From assembly GCA_947166205.1 (NCBI GenBank), contig CAMVDI010000016.1, forward strand, positions 1 through 15,847: DNA of 15,847 nt, given 5' to 3'. Within the stretch, counting starts at the first letter, position 1. Every line of letters begins with the position of its first letter. Under the pieces are notes generated by a model. That model saw nothing but the letters and a program-made list of their open reading frames with translations. It did not search any database and was not told the DNA's origin. The translations under genes and the position numbers were made by a program. Shown one piece after another: positions 1 through 6,045 of this stretch. The stretch comes from an uncultured Clostridia bacterium (GTDB taxonomy: Bacteria; Bacillota_A; Clostridia; Christensenellales; Aristaeellaceae).

Positions 1-138
1 GGGAGCAGGAACGTCCGCGGGAGCGCGGGGAGCAGGAACGTCCGCGGGAGCGCGGAGAGCAGGAACGTCCGCGGGGGCGCGGAGAGCAGGAATGTCCGCG
101 GAGGCGCGGGGAGCAGGAACGTCCGCGGGGGCGCGGAG
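1..138. repeat. 27-bp tandem repeat, five copies
   Basis: The core AGCAGGAACGTCCGCGG recurs at positions 4, 31, 58, 85 and 112, an exact 27-bp period. Copies differ by a few transitions, for example AACGT to AATGT in copy 4. The array is cut by the left edge, so the true copy number is unknown. All six frames are open through it because the unit has no stop codon and is a whole number of codons. One forward frame reads as repeated GAGTSAGAR and ends in a TGA that overlaps the next gene's ATG (ATGA at 166-169). Another reads as repeated EQERPRERG but runs 330 bases into the next gene. It may be the C-terminal tail of an upstream gene or non-coding repeat DNA; the window does not decide this. 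Confidence 0.9.
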
Positions 139-165
139 AAAAACAAAAGAGGAGGAGACCCGGGA

Positions 166-1200
166 ATGAAAAGAATTCTTTCTGTGCTGCTGACGCTGGC
201 GCTGCTGGCGGGACTGTGCGGAACGGCGCTGGCCGAGGCCGCGGACGTGGAAGGGAAGATCGTGATCTATACGTCCATGTATCCCTTCATGATCGACCAG
301 ATGAAGGAGACGCTGAAGGACGTGTTTCCGAACCTGGAAGTGGAGTTCTTCTACGGCGGAACCGGCGAGCTGCAGACGAAGCTGGCGGGAGAGATGGGCG
401 AGGACCTGAAGGGCCGCCTGAGCTGCGACATGCTGATGGTGGCCGAGCCCGCGTACTCCCTGGAGCTGAAGGAATACGGCTACCTGGAGCCCATTGAGAT
501 TGAGAACGCGGAGGAGCTGCTGCGCTTTGAGTACGACCCGGAAGGATACTGGTATCCCGTGCGGGTGCTGAACATGGTTCTGGCCTACAACCCGGAGAAG
601 TTCAGCGCGGAGGAGGTGCCTTCCACCTTCAGGGAATTCGCGGAGGATCCCTCCCTGGACGGGAAGATCTCCATGAGCAACCCCCTGACCTCCGGAACCG
701 CCATGGCCGCCGCCGTCGCCCTGTCGGACAGGTACGGCTATGAATACTTCGAGGCCCTGGGCAAAAACCACGTGATGATCGAGTCCGGCTCCACCGCGCT
801 GGCCAAGCTGCAGACCGGGGAGTGCAAGACCATCATGATCCTGGAGGAGTCCGTGCTGCGGATCCGGAAGGAAGAGAATTCCCCCATCACCGTGATCTAT
901 CCCGAGGACGGCGTCATCCTGGTGCCCAGCACCGTCATGACCATCGCGGAAAACAAGAGCGCCAACGCCAATACCGAGGCCTGCGAGGCGCTGACCAGGT
1001 GGCTGCTCAGCGAGCAGGGACAGCAGTGCATCGTCTCCGGATACATGCACGCCGTGCTCAAGGGCATGACCGATGTGCCCTATGACTCCGTGGATACCGA
1101 TACCCTGATCGGCAAGGACATGGGCGTGGACTGGGAACGCTGCTACCATGAGCGGGAGGAGATCCGGACCCGGTTCCAGGAAGCTGTGACCCTGCCCTGA
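166..1200 (+). CDS. ABC transporter substrate-binding protein (ferric iron / 2-aminoethylphosphonate / polyamine type)
   Basis: This 344-residue protein is the probable extracytoplasmic binding component of the importer encoded by the next two genes. Residues 1-24 form a signal peptide: a KR start, a Leu-rich core, and a likely signal peptidase I site after ALA. There is a Cys at residue 18, but Leu precedes it, so it is not a proper lipobox. The mature part begins GKIVIYTSMYP and has the two-lobed AfuA/FutA-like layout, with VLAYNPEKF near 140 and a ligand-loop-like IESGSTALAKL near 206. The paired tyrosines that bind iron in FbpA-type proteins are not evident, so the ligand is open. GGAGGAG at 151-157, eight bases before the ATG, supports the start. 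The family is fairly secure; the substrate is not. Confidence 0.85.
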   Translation: MKRILSVLLTLALLAGLCGTALAEAADVEGKIVIYTSMYPFMIDQMKETLKDVFPNLEVEFFYGGTGELQTKLAGEMGEDLKGRLSCDMLMVAEPAYSLELKEYGYLEPIEIENAEELLRFEYDPEGYWYPVRVLNMVLAYNPEKFSAEEVPSTFREFAEDPSLDGKISMSNPLTSGTAMAAAVALSDRYGYEYFEALGKNHVMIESGSTALAKLQTGECKTIMILEESVLRIRKEENSPITVIYPEDGVILVPSTVMTIAENKSANANTEACEALTRWLLSEQGQQCIVSGYMHAVLKGMTDVPYDSVDTDTLIGKDMGVDWERCYHEREEIRTRFQEAVTLP

Positions 1201-1206
1201 ACACCA

Positions 1207-1229
1207 TCCGGCCCGGAAAGCGGGCCGGA
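1207..1229 (+). promoter_or_regulatory. Intercistronic GC-rich hairpin
   Basis: TCCGGCCCG pairs perfectly with CGGGCCGGA around a GAAAG loop, giving a 9-bp stem seven bases after the binding-protein stop. There is no T-run, so it is not a typical intrinsic terminator. Hairpins here in importer operons, as between malE and malF, usually protect the upstream mRNA so that more binding protein than permease is made. That role is inferred by analogy. Confidence 0.55.
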
Positions 1230-1249
1230 AGACCGCATGAGGTAACCCG

Positions 1250-3691
1250 ATGAAACGCGAGAACAAGCGTCAGACCGCCAGAACCATCCTGTGGGTGGCT
1301 CTGGCGTTGCTGTTTCTGATCTCCGCCGGACTGATCCTGGGCGGAATCCACGGGCTCCGCAGCCTGGAAGGCGCGGAGTGGGAGGACGCCGGGATCTGGA
1401 CCCGGACGCTGGCGCTGGGCGGAGAGGCGGAGAAGCTGTACCGGGACGGCATTGCGCCGGCCCTGGCCGCGGAGAAGGCGGAGACGGCGGCCGGGAGCAG
1501 CGCCGCCGCCCGGAGCCTGCTGGCGGCGGAATGGGGAACCGGGGACGAAACCCTGGAGGCGTATTCCGACGGGCAGGTCTGGAAAATGCTTTCCATGACC
1601 TATTCCTGGTCCCGGAAGAAGATTTCCTCCTCTGGGCGGAAGGCCCTGGCGGCGGTGGCCGACGGGGACGATCTGCGCCGGCGGCTGCTCCGGGCCGCGG
1701 CGGGGGAGACCTCGCCCGGGGAGGATGAGGTCCTGTCCGGGCTGGAGATCCTGAAGGACGGGGACACGGCCATGACCCTGCAGGTCTTCCTGGCTTCCTT
1801 CAGCGGGAACGCCACGGTGCTGGACAAGGAAACCTCCCTGGCCTTTTCCCGGGCGGCGGGAAGTGACGAACTGTGCGTCCGGGCGATCCGGGAATGGGCG
1901 GCCGGGAAGGTGAATCCGGTCAGCGCCTGGATCACCGGGCATGCCCGGACCGTGATCCTGATCGGCGCGCTGCTGCTGCTGGACACGCTGCTGCTCTTCT
2001 GGCTGGTCCGGAAGGAAGGCGCCTGGCGGATCGATTTCAAGTGGATCCTGATCCTGCTGATTCTGGATTTCCTGCTGCTGTTTCAGCTGCTGCCCCTGGG
2101 CTATCTGCTGATCCGGGCCTTCTTCCCGGAGGGCGCCTTCTCCCTGGAGACTTTCCGGAGGCTCGTGGACTACCCCATGAACTGGCAGGCGCTGAAGAAC
2201 ACCCTGATCGCCGCTTCCAGCGCCATGGTGCTGGGAACGGTGATCGCCTACCCCCTGGCCTATCTGGTGGGCCGCACCAACCTGTACGGGCGGAAGTTCT
2301 TCCGGTCCCTGTTCGTGCTGACCTACATGGTTCCGCCCTATGTGGGCGCCATGGCCTGGCTCCGGCTGCTGAACCGGAACGTGGGGACGATCAACCTGAT
2401 TCTGCGGAGCCTGTTCTCGCTGAATATCCAGGAGGGCCCGCTGAACATCTACTCCCTGGGCGGGCTGATCTGGGTGCTGACCACCTTCTACTTCCCCTAC
2501 GCCTTCATCACCATTTCCCGGGCGATGGAGAAGATGGATCCCTCCCTGGAGGAGGCCTCCCGGATCTCCGGGGCCAGCCCCTTCCAGACGGTGATGAAGA
2601 TCACCCTGCCCATGATGACGCCCTCCCTGATCGCCGGCGCGCTGCTGGTGTTCGTCTGCGCGGCCAGCTGCTACGGGATCCCCTCCATCATCGGGGCCCC
2701 GGGCAACGTGCATACGGTCACGACCCGGATCATCGAATACTACGGGCTGGGGGTCCGGGGCCTGAACGACGCCACGGGGCTGGCGGTGTTCCTGGTGCTG
2801 GTGGCGCTGCTGGTGCTGTATCTGTCGGACGTGGTGGTGGCCCGGAAGCAGTACATCACGGTTTCCGGAAAATCCACCCGGCCCAATCTGGTGGACCTGC
2901 GGGGCTGGCGGATTCCGCTGACCGCGGGGGTCGCGCTTTTCTCCCTCATCGCCGTGGCGGTGCCCTTTTCCACCATCCTGACCACTTCCTTCAAGGTGGA
3001 TGTGGGAAAATCCCTGCTGGAGGAGGGAAACTTCACCCTGAACCAGTGGAATGCCCTGGCCCGGGAGGAGACCCTGGAATGCCTGAAGAATTCCCTGATC
3101 TTCGGCGCGCTGGCGGCCACCATCGGCATGGTGATCTCCTGCACCATGAGCTATCTGCTGCACCGCACCCGGATCCGGGGCCGGAAGCTGCCGGATTTCC
3201 TGATCACCCTGGGCTCGGGAACACCTTCGGTGGTCATCGCCCTGGGCCTGATCATGACGATGCGGGGGCAGTTCGGCGTCAGCATCTACAACACCGCGTC
3301 CATTCTGGTGATCGCGTACCTGATCAAGTACCTGATGATGGGAATGCGCACGGTTTCCTCGGCGATGACCCAGATCCACGCGTCCCTGGAGGAATCCTCC
3401 CAGATCTCCGGGGCCGGATGGCTGCGCACCATGATCCGGATCACGGGGCCGCTGATCCTGCCCTCCATCGCGGCGGGATGGTTCCTGATCTTCATCCCCT
3501 GCTTCTATGAGCTGAGCATGACGACCCTGCTGTATTCCAGCGATACCAAGACCATCGGCTTTCAGCTGTACCAGTACTGGACCTTCACCAGCCAGCCCCA
3601 GGCCTGCGCCATGGCCTTCGGCATTCTGCTGTTCGTGTTCGTGCTGAATTTCATCCTGAACCGGCTGACCAGGGGCGAGTTTACGATCTGA
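1250..3691 (+). CDS. Fused two-domain ABC transporter permease with an N-terminal extracytoplasmic domain
   Basis: This 813-residue protein is the membrane channel of the importer. It contains two permease domains in one chain, as in FbpB-type iron transporters. The cytoplasmic EAA loops that contact the ATPase are visible as EEASRISGASPFQTVMKITLP near residue 434 and EESSQISGAGWLRTMIRITGP near 714. The N-terminus is unusual. A membrane helix at about 12-34 is followed by about 195 mostly helical, charged residues that should lie outside, then helices at about 232-254 and 265-290 leading into the first permease domain. I do not recognise the insert. The gene follows the binding-protein gene by 49 bases, with AGG at 1240-1242 as a modest ribosome site. 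It is expected to work with the ATPase encoded 22 bases downstream. Confidence 0.88.
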   Translation: MKRENKRQTARTILWVALALLFLISAGLILGGIHGLRSLEGAEWEDAGIWTRTLALGGEAEKLYRDGIAPALAAEKAETAAGSSAAARSLLAAEWGTGDETLEAYSDGQVWKMLSMTYSWSRKKISSSGRKALAAVADGDDLRRRLLRAAAGETSPGEDEVLSGLEILKDGDTAMTLQVFLASFSGNATVLDKETSLAFSRAAGSDELCVRAIREWAAGKVNPVSAWITGHARTVILIGALLLLDTLLLFWLVRKEGAWRIDFKWILILLILDFLLLFQLLPLGYLLIRAFFPEGAFSLETFRRLVDYPMNWQALKNTLIAASSAMVLGTVIAYPLAYLVGRTNLYGRKFFRSLFVLTYMVPPYVGAMAWLRLLNRNVGTINLILRSLFSLNIQEGPLNIYSLGGLIWVLTTFYFPYAFITISRAMEKMDPSLEEASRISGASPFQTVMKITLPMMTPSLIAGALLVFVCAASCYGIPSIIGAPGNVHTVTTRIIEYYGLGVRGLNDATGLAVFLVLVALLVLYLSDVVVARKQYITVSGKSTRPNLVDLRGWRIPLTAGVALFSLIAVAVPFSTILTTSFKVDVGKSLLEEGNFTLNQWNALAREETLECLKNSLIFGALAATIGMVISCTMSYLLHRTRIRGRKLPDFLITLGSGTPSVVIALGLIMTMRGQFGVSIYNTASILVIAYLIKYLMMGMRTVSSAMTQIHASLEESSQISGAGWLRTMIRITGPLILPSIAAGWFLIFIPCFYELSMTTLLYSSDTKTIGFQLYQYWTFTSQPQACAMAFGILLFVFVLNFILNRLTRGEFTI

Positions 3692-3713
3692 GAAAGGGAG
3701 GCGGGCAAAAGGC

Positions 3714-4814
3714 ATGGCCACTGTGACCATTCGGAATCTGACCAAGAAATACGGGGATCAGACGGTGCTGAAGGACCTGAACCTGACCCTGGAGGACGGG
3801 GAGTTCGCGACGCTGCTGGGGCCTTCCGGCTGCGGAAAGACCACGACCCTGCGCCTGATCGCGGGGTTTGAGCAGCCCACCTCCGGAACCATCCGGATCG
3901 GGGATACCCTGGTGTCGGACGGGCATACCCTCCTCCCCCCGGAGAAGCGGGATATCGGGATGGTTTTCCAGTCCTACGCGGTCTGGCCCCATATGACGGT
4001 CTTCGAGAACGCGGCGTATCCCCTGCGGGTCAAGCGGTTTTCCTGGGCGGAGACGGAGGAAAAGGTGAACCGGATGCTCCAGGTGGTGCATCTGGAGCAG
4101 TACGCCGGGCGGCTGCCCAGCCAGCTTTCCGGCGGACAGCAGCAGCGGGTGGCCCTGGCCCGGGCCCTGGTGGCGGAGCCCCGGCTGCTGCTGCTGGATG
4201 AGCCCCTGTCAAACCTGGACGCCAAGCTGCGGGAATCCATGCGGTTTGAGATCAAGGATCTGGCCAGATCCCTGGGGATCACCGTCGTCTACGTGACCCA
4301 TGACCAGAGCGAGGCCATGACCATGAGCGACCGGATCTTTCTTTTCAACAACGGGGAAGTCCAGCAGAGCGGCACGCCCAGCGAGATCTACAACCATCCG
4401 GTGAGCCCCTTCGTGGCGGACTTCCTGGGCAAGGTCTCCTTCTTCGCCGGGGAGGCGGAGGGGAACCGGGTTCTTCTGACGGACTGGGGATGCGCCCTGC
4501 CCTCCGGCCCCTGGGAACGGAACCCAGGGGGGAAGACGGAGGCGCCGGCAGGGGAGGTCACGGTCGGAATCCGGCCCGAGAACATCCGGCTCCTCCCGGG
4601 GGACGGGGAGGCTTCCGGCGTCATCGAGCGGATGTATTACCTGGGGGACACCACGGACTTCCGGGTTCGGGTCGGCCGGGCGGAGGTGCGCTCCATCATG
4701 GAGGGCGGAGCCCATACCCGTTTCGCGCCGGGGGACCGGGTCCGGCTGGAGGTGCTGGACGCCATGATCTTCCCCGGAAAGGACGTCAGCGCCCAGCTGA
4801 AAATCCGGACCTGA
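3714..4814 (+). CDS. ABC transporter ATP-binding protein (FbpC/PotA-like, with TOBE domain)
   Basis: This 366-residue ATPase powers the importer. It shows Walker A GPSGCGKTT at residues 36-44, a Q-loop in MVFQSYAVWPHMTV near 83-96, the signature LSGGQQQR near 138-145, Walker B LLLLDEP followed by the D-loop SNLD near 158-168, and the switch histidine in THDQ near 195. The roughly 120 residues after the ATPase core match a TOBE-type regulatory domain, including VGIRPENIRLLPGDG near 285. The length is normal for the ferric-iron, polyamine and aminoethylphosphonate transporter family, which agrees with the fused permease upstream. GGGAGG at 3696-3701 is a somewhat distant ribosome site. No canonical terminator follows, only GC-rich inverted repeats. 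Confidence 0.93.
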   Translation: MATVTIRNLTKKYGDQTVLKDLNLTLEDGEFATLLGPSGCGKTTTLRLIAGFEQPTSGTIRIGDTLVSDGHTLLPPEKRDIGMVFQSYAVWPHMTVFENAAYPLRVKRFSWAETEEKVNRMLQVVHLEQYAGRLPSQLSGGQQQRVALARALVAEPRLLLLDEPLSNLDAKLRESMRFEIKDLARSLGITVVYVTHDQSEAMTMSDRIFLFNNGEVQQSGTPSEIYNHPVSPFVADFLGKVSFFAGEAEGNRVLLTDWGCALPSGPWERNPGGKTEAPAGEVTVGIRPENIRLLPGDGEASGVIERMYYLGDTTDFRVRVGRAEVRSIMEGGAHTRFAPGDRVRLEVLDAMIFPGKDVSAQLKIRT

Positions 4815-4832
4815 AGGGGCGCGGAGGCCCCG

Positions 4833-4871
4833 CCCTCCGGACCGGGGGGCATGCCCGGAGAGGCCGGAGGG
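4833..4871 (+). other. GC-rich inverted repeats after the ABC operon
   Basis: CCCTCCGG at 4833-4840 can pair with CCGGAGGG at 4864-4871. Inside this lies the palindrome GGGCATGCCC at 4847-4856. No T-run follows on the + strand. It may slow or stop transcription leaving the transporter operon, but it is not a textbook terminator. The rest of 4815-4910 holds no gene that I can support. Confidence 0.35.
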
Positions 4872-4932
4872 AAACGGGCGGGGAAGGCCCGGAAAAGGGA
4901 TGCGGAAAAATAGGTTTCAACCCGCATTTTAC

Positions 4933-4963
4933 TGGACATTTATTGGACGGCTCCCTGTATAAT
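4933..4963 (+). promoter_or_regulatory. Probable promoter of the STAS gene
   Basis: A perfect TATAAT lies at 4958-4963. The best -35 is weak: TGGACA at 4933-4938 with a long 19-base spacer. TGGAC repeats directly at 4933 and 4944, which could be a regulator site. The region is much richer in A and T than its surroundings. An overlapping alternative resembling a SigB-type promoter (GTTTCA at 4914-4919, 14 bases, GGACAT at 4934-4939) is suggestive only. Confidence 0.5.
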
Positions 4964-5027
4964 TTTCCGGAACGGGTGTAAACACCTGATCTGCTGAAAC
5001 AGAATGACAAACGAGGAGGCAACTGAA

Positions 5028-5324
5028 ATGACCATTCAGAAAACTGTAAACGGAAAAGAACTGACTGTGGCGGTGGAAGGCCGGCTCGATACGACGACCG
5101 CCCCTGAGCTGGAAGCGGAGCTGAAGGCCTCCATGAGAGACGCGGAGAGCCTGGTCCTGGACTTCAGCAAGCTGGACTACATTTCATCCGCGGGACTGCG
5201 GGTGCTGCTTTCCGCCCACAAGACCATGGCGTCCAAGGGCGGCATGAAGGTGGCCCACGTGAACGAGATCGTGGCGGAAGTGTTTGACGTAACGGGCTTC
5301 GCCGATATCCTGACCATCGTGTAA
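5028..5324 (+). CDS. STAS-domain anti-sigma factor antagonist (SpoIIAA/RsbV-like)
   Basis: This 98-residue cytoplasmic protein is a single STAS domain. Such proteins bind and neutralise a kinase/anti-sigma factor until they are phosphorylated on a serine. The family core is clear: GRLDTTTAPELEAEL at 18-32, VLDFSKLDYISSAGLRVLL at 43-61, and a C-terminal EVFDVTGFADILTIV. The paired Ser53-Ser54 in YISSAGLR sit where the phosphorylated serine is found; in a gapless alignment the SpoIIAA Ser58 position may be Ala55. The start at 5028 is chosen because GAGGAGG at 5013-5019 lies eight bases upstream. An in-frame ATG at 5004 would place this ribosome site inside the gene. The likely partner is the ATP-binding protein encoded at 5506. 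Confidence 0.92.
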   Translation: MTIQKTVNGKELTVAVEGRLDTTTAPELEAELKASMRDAESLVLDFSKLDYISSAGLRVLLSAHKTMASKGGMKVAHVNEIVAEVFDVTGFADILTIV

Positions 5325-5358
5325 GCCGGAAGAGGGCAGGAGCTTTCCGGCTTTTTTT
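5324..5358 (+). terminator. Intrinsic terminator after the STAS gene
   Basis: AGCCGGAA at 5324-5331 pairs with TTCCGGCT at 5345-5352 around a 13-base loop, followed by seven T residues at 5352-5358. The stem begins on the last base of the stop codon. It lies between the antagonist gene and its likely partner gene, so it may act as a partial terminator that lowers downstream expression. Confidence 0.8.
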
Positions 5359-5456
5359 CGGATCCGGAGGCCGGATTCCGTCCCCCTGTGAAGCGGCGGA
5401 AGGCGGGATCCGCGCCGGAGGCGGCGGGATCCGGAAGGGAGAGGAAAAGGCCTGAG

Positions 5457-5487
5457 GCCGCCGGCGGGGCAGGCCCGCCGGGGCGGC
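5457..5487 (+). promoter_or_regulatory. Hairpin just upstream of the anti-sigma-like gene
   Basis: CCGGCGGG at 5461-5468 pairs with CCCGCCGG at 5474-5481 around GCAGG, and a further GCCG/CGGC pairing is possible outside a two-base bulge. It ends about seven bases before the ribosome site GGGAG at 5494-5498, so it could affect translation or transcript ends. The rest of 5359-5456 shows only repeated GGATCCG-like words and no clear promoter. Confidence 0.35.
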
Positions 5488-5505
5488 GGAGAAGGGAGTG
5501 AGAGG

Positions 5506-5913
5506 ATGAAGGAGCTGACAGTACCGGCAAGCCGGGAGAGCATTCCGGAGGTGTCCGCCATGATCGACGGGGAGCTGGAAGCTCTGGACTGTCCCCTGAA
5601 GGCTCAGATGCAGATCGACGTGGCTGTCGACGAGATGCTGGCCAATATCACCAGCTACGCCTATGAGGACGGGACGGGAGATCTGACGGTCCGGTTCGAC
5701 TATGACGCGGGCCGGAGCGCGGCCGTCATCACGTTCATGGACAGCGGCAAGCCTTTCAATCCGCTGGAAAGAGAGGATCCGGATGTTACGCTTTCCGTGG
5801 AGGAAAGGCAGATCGGCGGCCTGGGCATCTTTCTGGTGAAGAAGACCATGGACGGCATGGAATACCGCCGGGAGCGGGACAGGAACATCCTGACGATCAC
5901 CAAATTCATCTGA
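5506..5913 (+). CDS. ATP-binding anti-sigma factor / serine kinase-like protein (SpoIIAB/RsbW family)
   Basis: This 135-residue protein has the GHKL-type ATPase fold of SpoIIAB and RsbW, which sequester a sigma factor and phosphorylate their STAS antagonist. The N-box is DEMLANITSYAYE near residues 43-55. MDSGKPFNPLE near 78-88 gives the Asp-x-Gly ATP-contact motif, and GGLGIFLVKKTMD near 104-116 forms the glycine-rich ATP lid. The start is backed by GGGAG at 5494-5498. The gene lies 181 bases after the STAS gene, with a terminator between them. No sigma factor gene or PP2C phosphatase gene is in the window. The target could therefore be a sigma factor elsewhere or a non-sigma partner. The family call is firm; the target is unknown. 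Confidence 0.9.
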   Translation: MKELTVPASRESIPEVSAMIDGELEALDCPLKAQMQIDVAVDEMLANITSYAYEDGTGDLTVRFDYDAGRSAAVITFMDSGKPFNPLEREDPDVTLSVEERQIGGLGIFLVKKTMDGMEYRRERDRNILTITKFI

Positions 5914-5970
5914 GCCCGGGGCATGCGCGCGCCGGGCCTGCCGGAGCGCGGAGGCCTGAGGGATGCCCGG

Positions 5971-5984
5971 TCAGCCGCGGCTGA
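5971..5984. promoter_or_regulatory. Perfect 14-bp palindrome upstream of the Ig-like protein gene
   Basis: TCAGCCGCGGCTGA is fully self-complementary and lies 61 bases before the next start codon, in a 132-base gap. It could be a dimeric regulator site. With no loop it is a poor RNA hairpin. No convincing -35/-10 pair was seen beside it. A short GCCCGG/CCGGGC inverted repeat at 5914-5937, directly after the previous gene, lacks a T-run. Confidence 0.35.
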
Positions 5985-6045
5985 GTGAAGATGAAATGAG
6001 CCGGAACCGGGAGATTTCGGAACGCAACCAAAGGAGGCAATCGAA

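Noticed and set aside
1..138. CRISPR array or origin iterons as an explanation of the 27-bp repeats
   Set aside because: The units abut with no spacers, so it is not CRISPR. There are no DnaA-type boxes, AT-rich region or replication genes nearby to support iterons.
1873..3510. 545-codon + strand frame inside the permease gene
   Set aside because: It is a frame-shifted shadow of the permease, rich in Gly, Pro, Asp and Arg, with no membrane helices.
1058..3745. 895-codon open frame on the - strand opposite the ABC permease gene
   Set aside because: It is a shadow of GC-rich coding DNA: low complexity, rich in Gln, Gly, Arg, Pro and His, with no recognisable domain. The + strand has clear permease motifs and a ribosome site.
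4815..5003. Small gene between the ATPase and STAS genes
   Set aside because: The short open frames on both strands lack ribosome sites and sit over GC-rich inverted repeats and the promoter region.
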